Assembly: GCA_017618435.1 (NCBI GenBank)
Contig: JAFZUH010000033.1
Span: 1-7,320, forward strand
DNA: 7,320 bases
DNA from: Bacteroidales bacterium
GTDB lineage: Bacteria; Bacteroidota; Bacteroidia; Bacteroidales; WCHB1-69
Reading direction: 5' to 3'
Shown here: piece by piece, positions 1-6,204 of the stretch
How the letters are laid out: each line of letters begins with the position of its first letter
Position numbering within the stretch: position 1 is the stretch's first letter
Program-made: the position numbers and the translations under genes
Notes under the pieces: model-generated
Seen by the model: only the letters and a program-made list of their open reading frames with translations
Database searches by the model: none
What the model was told of the DNA's origin: nothing

Positions 1-395
1 AAATAATTATACAAATAATCAAACTGCAAAGCCACTCCGAACACATTGGCAAAGGCTCGGGCGTAGGCTGCCCCTATTTGTATTTTTCCAAAATTATGGT
101 CCCCATAAAATTGTGCATTCAAGGCAAAAGAACCTATTTTGTCTGCATAATATACTCCACTGACCATCATTGTTGAAGTGGAAGCCAACAAATAACGATT
201 ATCATAATGTATGCCTATGCCCGATTTGTTGTAAAAACCCAACGCCCCCTGATTATTGTTGCACGACCAGAAATCAACAAGGGCAACAGACACATCACCC
301 ATAGCCTTGGATTTGCCCCCAACAGCAAATGGACGATTCCACGCATAAGAAAAGGTACTAATAACAACAAAAACAAAAAGCAGAACTTTTCTCAT
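1..395 (-). CDS. Outer-membrane beta-barrel protein, PorV-like (partial, N-terminal 131 residues)
   Basis: Reading frame on the - strand from an ATG at 393-395, open to the window edge, so the C-terminal part is missing. It begins with a Sec signal peptide (MRKVLLFVFVVISTFSYA, probable cut after A18). Next comes GGKSKAMGDVSVALVDFWS (about 26-44), a glycine-rich start typical of Bacteroidota outer-membrane proteins of the PorV/FadL-like superfamily, then NNNQGALGFY and alternating hydrophobic/aromatic beta strands. The visible role is a barrel in the outer membrane; no ligand or function can be assigned. It starts 64 bp after the AraC-type gene on the same strand and has its own candidate -7 box at 412-419. 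It could be a T9SS-associated barrel, but the family also includes many uncharacterised proteins. Confidence 0.75.
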   Translation of the reverse strand, partial: MRKVLLFVFVVISTFSYAWNRPFAVGGKSKAMGDVSVALVDFWSCNNNQGALGFYNKSGIGIHYDNRYLLASTSTMMVSGVYYADKIGSFALNAQFYGDHNFGKIQIGAAYARAFANVFGVALQFDYLYNY

Positions 396-411
396 TTGTC
401 TATTTCGTTTG

Positions 412-419
412 CAAAAATA
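412..419 (-). promoter_or_regulatory. Candidate -7 box for the left outer-membrane gene
   Basis: On the - strand TATTTTTG fits the Bacteroidota -7 consensus TAnnTTTG and lies 16 bp upstream of the ATG at 395. No clear TTTG -33 box is found 19-21 bp further upstream, only a T-rich stretch. A second match, TACTTTTG, lies slightly further upstream. A short leader of about 10-15 bases would result. The motif is common in AT-rich DNA, so this is tentative. Confidence 0.35.
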
Positions 420-459
420 TCATATTATACAAAAGTAATAAAAATTTTCGGATTACTGC

Positions 460-1347
460 TCAAAAAGCAAGATGATTTTGCATACGAAACGCCAATGGAC
501 TCATTCCCGTAGCACGATGAAAGAACGTACCGAAATGACTCTGATTTTTGAAACCAAGCCTATCGGAAATTTGCTGAACAGAAAGAGAAGAAGTTAACAA
601 TAATGATTTTGCCTGACGGATAAGGGCTTCGTTGATGCAATCACCGGCTGTTCTGCCTATCACTTGTTTTATCACATTGGCGATGTATTTGGGTGATAAA
701 CATAACTCAGAGGCATACCAATTGATTGTGTGATATTCTTGACAATGCTTATCCACAAGAGAAAGAAAACACCCGGTAATGTCTTCTGCCCGAGAAAGCG
801 GTTTTTGCAAAGAAATACTATCTGTATAATAACTAAAGAGAAAAGACATAAGCGAGCGAATAAGTTGTATTATTGTTGTTTGGCGATTGGGAACATTGTC
901 GTGCATTAGTTTTTCCATAAGGTCAAGATAGTACATTATTATCTGCATTTCATGTTTATTAAGAGCACAAACAGGGCGGACATAAGCATAACGCAACACA
1001 TCAAGAGGAATTTGAAGTGCCAAATCTTCGACTATAGTTGGAGAATAAGCAAGAATACGCATTTTGAGGTCAGGCGTATTGCCTTGGTAATGCAATATAT
1101 GGTCATTGAATATATACACGGCTGACGGAAACGTCATGACAGCATCAAATTGATTTATTTGTCCATAAAGCGTTCCCTTTGTGATGAAAAGAATAGCATA
1201 ATCGTTGGTGTGAAAATATTCAGGTGTATTTGCATTGGAAAAGTCGCCAATTTCGGCTATGCGAATCAAGTCATTCCTCCACGAAGTGCACTTAATAACA
1301 CTTGTCGAGGTGTGCATAACAGGAAGTATTTTACTATGGGATTTCAT
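460..1347 (-). CDS. AraC-family transcriptional regulator
   Basis: A 295-residue protein with an N-terminal cupin-like sensing region (about 40-110; HTNDYAILFITKGTLYG is typical of the effector-binding fold) and a C-terminal AraC/XylS DNA-binding domain. The two helix-turn-helix units are near 208-229 (YASELCLSPKYIANVIKQ) and 255-277 (LSVQQISDRLGFKNQSHFGT), followed by the usual GMSPLAFR tail. The frame extends upstream to an ATG at 1395, but that would place the -7 box TATCTTTG (1367-1374) inside the gene. The extra 16 residues are also not domain-like, so the ATG at 1345-1347 is preferred; the Met at 1315-1317 is possible too. The gene is divergent from the secreted glycoside hydrolase, its most likely target. 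The ligand is unknown. Confidence 0.88.
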   Translation of the reverse strand: MKSHSKILPVMHTSTSVIKCTSWRNDLIRIAEIGDFSNANTPEYFHTNDYAILFITKGTLYGQINQFDAVMTFPSAVYIFNDHILHYQGNTPDLKMRILAYSPTIVEDLALQIPLDVLRYAYVRPVCALNKHEMQIIMYYLDLMEKLMHDNVPNRQTTIIQLIRSLMSFLFSYYTDSISLQKPLSRAEDITGCFLSLVDKHCQEYHTINWYASELCLSPKYIANVIKQVIGRTAGDCINEALIRQAKSLLLTSSLSVQQISDRLGFKNQSHFGTFFHRATGMSPLAFRMQNHLAF

Positions 1348-1366
1348 AAAAATAATAATTTGTATG

Positions 1367-1396
1367 CAAAGATACTGCTTTTTTGTTTCGTACAAA
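1367..1396 (-). promoter_or_regulatory. Candidate promoter of the AraC-family gene
   Basis: On the - strand a TTTG (1393-1396) is followed, after 18 bp, by TATCTTTG (1367-1374). This matches the Bacteroidota sigma-70 pattern TTTG-N19-TAnnTTTG with a spacer one base short. Transcription would start near 1360-1363, giving a very short leader to the ATG at 1347. The -7 region is part of an element repeated at the divergent promoter. Confidence 0.5.
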
Positions 1397-1517
1397 TATA
1401 TTTTAGAACAAAAATAAAAGTAGAAAAAAATAATATTCTTTGCTGTTTTTTATCAGAACATGTAAAATAGAACAATCTTTGTGGAAAACAGACAACGTAT
1501 ATACAGACAAAAAGCAG

Positions 1518-1525
1518 TATTTTTG
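1518..1525 (+). promoter_or_regulatory. Candidate -7 box of the secreted hydrolase gene
   Basis: TATTTTTG matches TAnnTTTG and lies 30 bp upstream of the ATG at 1556. No TTTG is present at the expected -33 position, where the sequence is around AACGTATATACAG; the nearest upstream TTTG (1478-1481) is 36 bp away. A -7 box without a recognisable -33 box is what an activator-dependent promoter could look like, but that is inference. Confidence 0.4.
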
Positions 1526-1555
1526 CAAAATTAAATTTTAAAATCGTTTTATAAT

Positions 1556-3556
1556 ATGAAAAGAGTTTCTGCATTTTCTTTATTGGTATGGATGTGTTTT
1601 TACACTATGGCACAAAATGTTACGCTCTCTTTTACAGGGAGAGACATTAATAATTGTTATGTACAACTAAACCGAATACATATCACCAATCACACCCAAG
1701 GATGGCAAAAAAACCTCTTTTGGCCTGATACCACATTGACAATGCAACATAGCACCAATATGACAGAATGGGGGCAAGAACAAACATTACAATTTTCACA
1801 AAACAACCCGAATCCGTTTAAGGCAACTACTGATATAAACCTATCGGTAACAAAAGAAGGAATGACAACATTGGCAGTTGCAGATGTAAATGGACGTGTG
1901 CTGGCAACACATACTTTGTTTTTACAAATGGGTGTCCACTCGTTCCATATTAATCTTGCTGCCACAGGTACCTATGTGCTGTCTGCTTATCAAAACGGAC
2001 AAACTTCTTCCATCAAAATGGTATGCAATGGAAGCGGAACCCAAAACAAAATTGAATATCAGGGTCTTGTAAAAATGCAAGATTTTTTGTCTTTTCAATC
2101 CCAATCGCATAGCCAAACCTATCCTGTCATTTATGGAGACAATATAGAATATGTGGGATACGCCACTATTAATGGAATAGAAATAGTTGCTCAAAACATT
2201 GCACAAGCACAAGGAACCTCTCAAACTTTCATTTTGCGGTTTGTTGAAACAGAAAAACAACAAGCCGAAGTATCCTTAACAACAAGCAATTTAATGACGG
2301 AGTTGGACAAAACCCAAAAATCTGAAGGGACAGAAAAAGCCAATGATACAGGAAAAACCAATGATTTTCGCGTTGCTCTTTCTTTGAGTCCGTTTTCATT
2401 GAACCAGTTTGAACAAGGATATAGTTTTGTTGTTGGCAATAAAACTGCATCTACACCGGCAGAACTGCAAAAAATTTACCGTGAACTCGGCTCTACGGAA
2501 ATGTATGTCCGTATTGGTACGAAACGTCATAAAACAGATGAAAATACTGTTGACGGCAAGCCGGATGAAAATGCCAATGTCCATACATTTGACCAAGCCA
2601 TACAATTGTGCCAGATTGCGGCAGAGTTGAATATTCCCATCAACCCTGAAATAATGTGTGCCTACACCTACATGGATATGATGGAATCGCAAGGCCCACG
2701 TTTTGAAGAGTATGCGGAAATTTACGCCTTGCAAAACGGCAAAGAGTGGTCAGAATTAACACTTGACGAAATCTGTACTGTACTTGAAGCCTACGGGACT
2801 TTTATCGGGGAAGCGATTCTCAAGACCGGTTGTACGGTGAACAATTGGAATCTAGGCAACGAAGCCAATTTCTGTTTCGCCGGCATTGGCATCAAAGCCA
2901 AAACCGCCGTAAATCCCAAATTGGCAAAAACTTCCAACCTCAAACGGTATTTGGCTCCGACATTTTCGGTATGGTGGCTAAAAAAGCATGTGTGGCAGTA
3001 TAATGCAGCCGCATACGCAGCAGTAAAAAGAGGAATATTGAACGCTTATGAAAAATTGGGCATGGATATTTCCAATGTCAAGTTCTCAACTCATATTGCC
3101 ACAGTTGTCTTTCCTCCCAGATGCAGTGTAAAGTTTTTCAACTACATGAAAGAAAAAGGATATGAAATGGATGTCGCTGGCATCAGTTACTATCCGAGTG
3201 CACCATCTATGTCTGCAAACCGGAAGAAACTCTTGAAAAAAACCGTTACCAAAATCAACGACAAGTGCGGACTTAAAGTATTTATCGGTGAATTTTCTTA
3301 TCCTTCAGGCAAAATGGAAGGTGCTTTTGCAGGCTGGAACAAAAAACTTAAAGGCTACAAACACAACCAACAAGGACAAGCCAATATCTATGCCGATGTG
3401 ATAAAATGGGGAAAAAAGAACGGCTTGGCCGGTATTCGTTATTGGGCTCCAGATTATGAAGGTTGGTATTCAATGTCAATGTTTGAATTTGCCAATAAAA
3501 AAGGAACGGCTAAAGATATTTTGCAAAATCATAAAGAACTTATCTCAAAAGAGTAG
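1556..3556 (+). CDS. Secreted glycoside hydrolase, GH53-like (clan A), with an N-terminal T9SS sorting-domain-like module
   Basis: A 666-residue protein. Residues 1-19 are a Sec signal peptide (cut before Q20). Residues about 76-158 resemble a T9SS type A sorting domain: NNPNPF (83-88), DVNGR (110-114), GTYVL (138-142), NGQTSSIKMV (147-156). A further beta-rich part runs to about 230 (GDNIEYVGYATING), then a charged, low-complexity linker to about 270. Residues 271-660 look like a GH53-type (beta/alpha)8 barrel: EMYVRIG (315-321), WNLGNEAN with probable acid/base E436, GISYYP (542-547), KVFIGEFSYP with probable nucleophile E579, and GIRYWAPDY (626-634), the counterpart of the usual FYWEP. Known GH53 enzymes are endo-beta-1,4-galactanases; this one is divergent and its substrate is unproven. 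It probably acts at the cell surface or outside the cell. The C terminus has no sorting domain. The ATG start is fixed by the signal peptide. Confidence 0.8.
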   Translation: MKRVSAFSLLVWMCFYTMAQNVTLSFTGRDINNCYVQLNRIHITNHTQGWQKNLFWPDTTLTMQHSTNMTEWGQEQTLQFSQNNPNPFKATTDINLSVTKEGMTTLAVADVNGRVLATHTLFLQMGVHSFHINLAATGTYVLSAYQNGQTSSIKMVCNGSGTQNKIEYQGLVKMQDFLSFQSQSHSQTYPVIYGDNIEYVGYATINGIEIVAQNIAQAQGTSQTFILRFVETEKQQAEVSLTTSNLMTELDKTQKSEGTEKANDTGKTNDFRVALSLSPFSLNQFEQGYSFVVGNKTASTPAELQKIYRELGSTEMYVRIGTKRHKTDENTVDGKPDENANVHTFDQAIQLCQIAAELNIPINPEIMCAYTYMDMMESQGPRFEEYAEIYALQNGKEWSELTLDEICTVLEAYGTFIGEAILKTGCTVNNWNLGNEANFCFAGIGIKAKTAVNPKLAKTSNLKRYLAPTFSVWWLKKHVWQYNAAAYAAVKRGILNAYEKLGMDISNVKFSTHIATVVFPPRCSVKFFNYMKEKGYEMDVAGISYYPSAPSMSANRKKLLKKTVTKINDKCGLKVFIGEFSYPSGKMEGAFAGWNKKLKGYKHNQQGQANIYADVIKWGKKNGLAGIRYWAPDYEGWYSMSMFEFANKKGTAKDILQNHKELISKE

Positions 3557-3574
3557 ACCAAAAAATTCTTTTTA

Positions 3575-3619
3575 ACTATGAGTAATTCAGTTTGCTACGC
3601 TCTCTGAACTACTCATAGT
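3575..3619. terminator. 16-bp imperfect hairpin in the convergent gap
   Basis: Arms 3575-3590 (ACTATGAGTAATTCAG) and 3604-3619 (CTGAACTACTCATAGT) pair at 15 of 16 positions around a 13-base loop. It starts 18 bp after the hydrolase stop, between two convergent genes, so a bidirectional terminator or mRNA 3'-end stabiliser is the simplest reading. Neither side has an immediate T run: the + strand continues CTGTCTAATAAC, the - strand TAAAAAGAATTTTTT. Termination is therefore uncertain. Confidence 0.45.
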
Positions 3620-3637
3620 CTGTCTAATAACCCATTT

Positions 3638-3699
3638 TAGCCTACTATTTTGACCAATTGAATACCCTAAACGCAAAAATAGCCTACTTTTTGACCAAT
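3638..3699. repeat. Two-copy direct repeat, 42-bp period
   Basis: TAGCCTACT-A-TTTTGACCAAT at 3638-3658 and TAGCCTACTTTTTGACCAAT at 3680-3699 are identical apart from one extra A in the first. Their starts are 42 bp apart, about four helical turns, and the 21 bp between them are unrelated apart from A-rich flanks. No gene is visible here; the 237-bp gap 3557-3793 holds only this, the hairpin before it and a small stem-loop at its right end. The role is unknown: protein-binding sites or a mobile-element scar are both possible. Confidence 0.7.
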
Positions 3700-3779
3700 A
3701 AACTAGAATTTACACACTTTTGGGAATAATACCAATTTTTTTTCGTTGATGGCTGCGTTTTCCCAGCTCTTTTCATTCT

Positions 3780-3799
3780 AAAAATTGTAAGGGTTACAA
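3780..3799 (-). terminator. Weak candidate terminator at the end of the yqaA-like gene
   Basis: On the - strand TTGTAA-CCC-TTACAA forms a 6-bp stem with a 3-base loop, followed by TTTTT. The stem includes the TAA stop codon (3794-3796) of the gene. It is short and AT-rich, so it may work poorly alone; the larger hairpin at 3575-3619 may back it up. Confidence 0.3.
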
Positions 3800-4234
3800 A
3801 ATTTGGGCAATAGCCAATCCTGACACAACAAAACGGACAAACCTACCCACCAACATCAGAACGGACACTTTTATCGGATTGATACGCATAAATCCCAATC
3901 CCAAAGCAATTAAATCGCCGACAAAAGGCAGCCAAGCAAAAAATGCCGAATAAACACCATATTTTTGTATTTTTGTCTGAAACCTTTCAATCTTTTCACG
4001 AGGGGTTTTCATATATTTTTCTACCCACTCCCATTTACCAAGATAACCTAAATAATAGGTTGTAAGCCCTCCTAAAAAATTGCCTGCCGTAGCCACAAAA
4101 ATACAAATCCAGACATTTGAACCTAAATAAATAAGTCCAGATAATACTATTTCCGAACTTATCGGTATAATTGTCGAAGCCAAAAAACTTGACAAAAACA
4201 AGCCCAAATATCCGAGTTTAATCAAACTTTCCAC
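3794..4234 (-). CDS. YqaA-family (DedA-related) inner-membrane protein
   Basis: A 146-residue integral membrane protein, close in length to E. coli YqaA (about 142). Visible family features are SSFLASTIIPISSEIVL (15-31), GNFLGGLTTYYLG (51-63) and WLPFVGDLIALGLGFMRI (101-118), with at least three long hydrophobic stretches. The family belongs to the DedA/SNARE-associated superfamily, some members of which are linked to lipid-carrier transport; the role of the YqaA branch itself is not established. The start is GTG at 4232-4234; no in-frame ATG lies near the beginning, and a TTG three codons later is an alternative. It follows the ptb-like gene by 39 bp and is likely the last gene of the operon. 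Its start lies inside an inverted repeat (4200-4250). Confidence 0.85.
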   Translation of the reverse strand: MESLIKLGYLGLFLSSFLASTIIPISSEIVLSGLIYLGSNVWICIFVATAGNFLGGLTTYYLGYLGKWEWVEKYMKTPREKIERFQTKIQKYGVYSAFFAWLPFVGDLIALGLGFMRINPIKVSVLMLVGRFVRFVVSGLAIAQIL

Positions 4235-4250
4235 CGATATATTTGGGCTT
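4200..4250 (-). promoter_or_regulatory. Inverted repeat enclosing the GTG start of the yqaA-like gene
   Basis: AAGCCCAAATAT (4200-4211) and ATATTTGGGCTT (4239-4250) are perfect 12-bp complements around a 27-base loop that contains the GTG codon. Inside the loop AGTTT (4215-4219) and AAACT (4224-4228) can form a second 5-bp stem. In the mRNA the upstream arm would cover the 5-16 bases before the start, and the downstream arm is followed by GTTTTTG. It could control translation, or attenuate transcription after ptb. The downstream arm is coding sequence in a membrane segment, so its T-richness is partly explained by Leu/Phe codons. Confidence 0.5.
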
Positions 4251-4273
4251 TGAAAAAAATAGTTAAATATTGT

Positions 4274-5182
4274 TTATTTTGCTGCAATTGCGGCCAAAGC
4301 AATGGAATACATTTTTGTTTTGGCAGAATCACCGCGTGAAGTCAAAACACAAGGTACTTTCGCACCCATTACCATAGCACCCAATTCGCCACCTGCCAAT
4401 TTGGTATTCGATTTATAGAACACATTGCCTGTTTCTATATTCGGGAAAAGCAAACAATCGGCATCGCCGGCAACGGTACTGTTGAGTTTCTTTATCTGTG
4501 CACTTTCTTGATTGATAGCCACATCTAAGCCAAGAGGCCCATCAACAAAAGCACCTTTTATTTGTCCTCGGTCTGCCATTTTGGCAATTATAGCAGCATC
4601 AACACAAGCCTGCATTGCGGGCAGCATTTGTTCGGTTGCAGCCAAAAGTGCCACTTTGGGTTTTTCTATTTGCAACGATTGTGCTGTTTTTATCAAATAA
4701 TTGGTGATAGCAATTTTTTGATTCAAATCAGGAGCAGGAATAATGGCTACATCTCCACAAACTATCAATTTGTGATATTTGGGAGTTTCTATAACTGTAA
4801 CGTGACTCAAAACGGCTTTCGGTCCGGGCATCAAACCTGTTTCTTTGTTCAAAATAGCACGCATATATTTGTCTGTGCTCAACAAACCTTTCATCAGCAC
4901 ATCGCCTTCGCCTTTGTTGATTAAGCCTACCGCTACAGCACCTGCTTTGTTTTCATCGGCTTCTTGTACAATACGGAATTTTGACATATCAAAGCCATGT
5001 GCTTGACAAACACCTGCAATGGTCGCTTCATCGCCTACCAAAGTTGCATCTACGATACCTGCTTGTACAGCATTGTAAACGGCTTCTATGGTGTGTTCGT
5101 CGTTAGCGTATGCTGCTACCAGTCTTTTTCTCCCTTTCGATTTGACAACTTCCAAAAGTTGGTCTAATTTTGTTATGCTCAT
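4274..5182 (-). CDS. ptb: Phosphate butyryltransferase-type acyltransferase (PTA/PTB family)
   Basis: A 302-residue protein, matching the length of phosphate butyryltransferases (about 300) rather than the long phosphate acetyltransferases. Family motifs in order: GDVLMKGLLSTDKYMRAIL (93-111), CGDVAIIPAPDLNQKIAI (142-159), KPKVALLAATE (174-184), FVDGPLGLDVA (212-222), AGDADCLLFPNIETGNVFYK (238-257) and VPCVLTSRGDSAKTKMYSIA (276-295). Ptb converts butyryl-CoA and phosphate to butyryl-phosphate and CoA in the cytoplasm; with butyrate kinase this makes ATP during fermentation. The exact acyl chain cannot be read from the sequence. It lies 45 bp after frr with no promoter-like motif in the gap, so it is probably co-transcribed. 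No butyrate kinase gene adjoins it. The start is the ATG at 5180-5182. Confidence 0.88.
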   Translation of the reverse strand: MSITKLDQLLEVVKSKGRKRLVAAYANDEHTIEAVYNAVQAGIVDATLVGDEATIAGVCQAHGFDMSKFRIVQEADENKAGAVAVGLINKGEGDVLMKGLLSTDKYMRAILNKETGLMPGPKAVLSHVTVIETPKYHKLIVCGDVAIIPAPDLNQKIAITNYLIKTAQSLQIEKPKVALLAATEQMLPAMQACVDAAIIAKMADRGQIKGAFVDGPLGLDVAINQESAQIKKLNSTVAGDADCLLFPNIETGNVFYKSNTKLAGGELGAMVMGAKVPCVLTSRGDSAKTKMYSIALAAIAAK

Positions 5183-5227
5183 TTTTTATTATATTTTTAT
5201 TTATTTGATAATCTTATTTTTACAGAA

Positions 5228-5791
5228 TTATATAGTCATTATTTCTTTTTCTTTAATGGAGAAATATTTGTCTATTTCTGCAATAAATTCATCGGTAACC
5301 TTTTGAATATCTGTTTCTAATTTTCTAATTTCATCTTCTGAAACGCCGTTGTCTTTCAATTTTTTTGCCTGTTCATTGGCATTTCTGCGGATATTACGGA
5401 CATTCACTTTGGCTTGTTCGGTTTCTTGTTTTGCTTTTTTCACCAATTCCTTACGGCGTTCTTCTGTCAAGGCAGGAACAATGATACGGATAATTTCACC
5501 GTTGTTTTGCGGATTAAAGCCCAAATTGGCAGCCATAATCGCTTTTTCGATAACAGGTATCATATTCTTTTCCCAAGGTTGAATGGCTATCTGTTTGGGG
5601 TCAGGAGTAGTAACACTTGCCACTTGGTCTATGGGGGTCATGGTTCCATAATAATCTACTTTGACACCGTCTAACATTTTAGGATTTGCTTTTCCTGCAC
5701 GGATTTGTTCCAATTCTTTTTCCAAAAAGCCGAGAGAAGTTTTCATGTCATTTTTCATTTCGGCCAAACATTGTGTACTATTTTCTACCAT
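5228..5791 (-). CDS. frr: Ribosome recycling factor
   Basis: A 187-residue protein of normal family length (about 185). It acts with EF-G to split the post-termination ribosome and free mRNA and tRNA. Conserved parts are visible: ELEQIRAGKANPKMLDGVKV (26-45), YYGTMTPIDQVASV (47-60), PWEKNMIPVIEKAI (72-85), GEIIRIIVPALTEERRKELV (98-117) and VNVRNIRRNANEQAKKL (129-145), including the functionally important arginine at 132. The long helices at both ends form domain I. It lies 28 bp after the 2TM gene and 45 bp before ptb, in the pyrH-frr neighbourhood seen in many bacteria. The start is the ATG at 5789-5791, which gives the usual N-terminal length. Confidence 0.97.
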   Translation of the reverse strand: MVENSTQCLAEMKNDMKTSLGFLEKELEQIRAGKANPKMLDGVKVDYYGTMTPIDQVASVTTPDPKQIAIQPWEKNMIPVIEKAIMAANLGFNPQNNGEIIRIIVPALTEERRKELVKKAKQETEQAKVNVRNIRRNANEQAKKLKDNGVSEDEIRKLETDIQKVTDEFIAEIDKYFSIKEKEIMTI

Positions 5792-5819
5792 ATTGCAAAT
5801 TTTATAAATAATTCTAATA

Positions 5820-6173
5820 CTAATTTTCTTCTGTTGGAGATTGGTCTTCCGATTTTTTTTCTTCTCCTTGTTCTTCTATTTGTTTCTGAATACGTTGTGC
5901 TTCTTTTTCGACATAAGAATTACCCCATTTGAAAACAATCAAATAATGGAAATAAACTATTATGCCCCAAATTAGGGTAACGGCCAAGAAAAACTTAAAA
6001 ACCATCGAAGCCAAATCGCTGTCTTTAAACAAGAAATAATATAATAACCAAAAGATAATACAAATTAACAAAAAGACGGTAAAATGTATTTTCATGCGTA
6101 CTCTCTTACGAGCCTTGCGATAAAGTTTTTTTTCATCTGTTATCATTTTTGACGAATTGTTGTCTGTTTCCAT
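5820..6173 (-). CDS. Small 2TM-domain membrane protein
   Basis: A 117-residue protein. A basic N-terminal stretch (KKLYRKARKRVRMK, 15-28) is followed by two hydrophobic segments, about 30-49 and 59-81, joined by a short loop. The second contains IWGIIVYFHYLIVF (68-81), the W-G-hydrophobic-HY pattern of the 2TM domain family. The C terminus (87-117) is highly charged, Glu/Lys/Gln-rich and probably helical or disordered. By the positive-inside rule both ends should be cytoplasmic. 2TM-domain proteins are common in Bacteroidota, some joined to histidine kinases; the function of stand-alone forms is unknown. It sits between pyrH (31 bp upstream) and frr (28 bp downstream), so it should be expressed with them. 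Confidence 0.8.
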   Translation of the reverse strand: METDNNSSKMITDEKKLYRKARKRVRMKIHFTVFLLICIIFWLLYYFLFKDSDLASMVFKFFLAVTLIWGIIVYFHYLIVFKWGNSYVEKEAQRIQKQIEEQGEEKKSEDQSPTEEN

Positions 6174-6204
6174 ATTTTATCCGTTTTTTAGTCTGTTGTC
6201 TGTT

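Larger units (their letters stand above)
1365..1527. repeat. Outward-facing near-identical promoter elements in the divergent region
   Basis: The + strand at 1509-1527 reads AAAAAGCAGTATTTTTGCA. The - strand read from 1383 to 1365 gives AAAAAGCAGTATCTTTGCA. The two 19-mers differ at one base and each contains the -7 box of the gene it faces. The 125 bp between them also hold three AGAACA copies (1405-1410, 1455-1460, 1469-1474) and two ACAGACAA copies 15 bp apart (1488-1495, 1503-1510). This fits shared control of both genes, possibly by the AraC-type protein, but TTTGCA after a -7 box is common in this phylum and part of the match is generic. Confidence 0.5.

Noticed and set aside
207..512. 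A 101-residue open frame on the + strand
   Set aside because: It overlaps the outer-membrane gene and the AraC 3' end on the other strand, and its translation looks like neither a domain nor a signal peptide.
1348..1395. N-terminal extension of the AraC-type protein to an ATG at 1395
   Set aside because: It would place the candidate -7 box inside the gene, and the added residues do not resemble the family.
1344..1574. A 76-residue - strand open frame across the divergent promoter region
   Set aside because: Its translation is low-complexity Phe/Lys/Cys from AT-rich promoter DNA, and it overlaps the starts of both neighbouring genes.
3749..3781. A ten-codon ORF (MAAFSQLFSF) in the convergent gap
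   Set aside because: Too short, with no supporting signal; expected by chance.
3557..3793. Possible CRISPR array or insertion sequence from the direct repeats
   Set aside because: Only two repeat copies, no terminal inverted repeats around an open frame, and no transposase or cas gene in the window.
4562..4924. A 120-residue + strand open frame opposite ptb
   Set aside because: Antisense to a well-supported acyltransferase gene; Cys/Phe/His-rich shadow translation.
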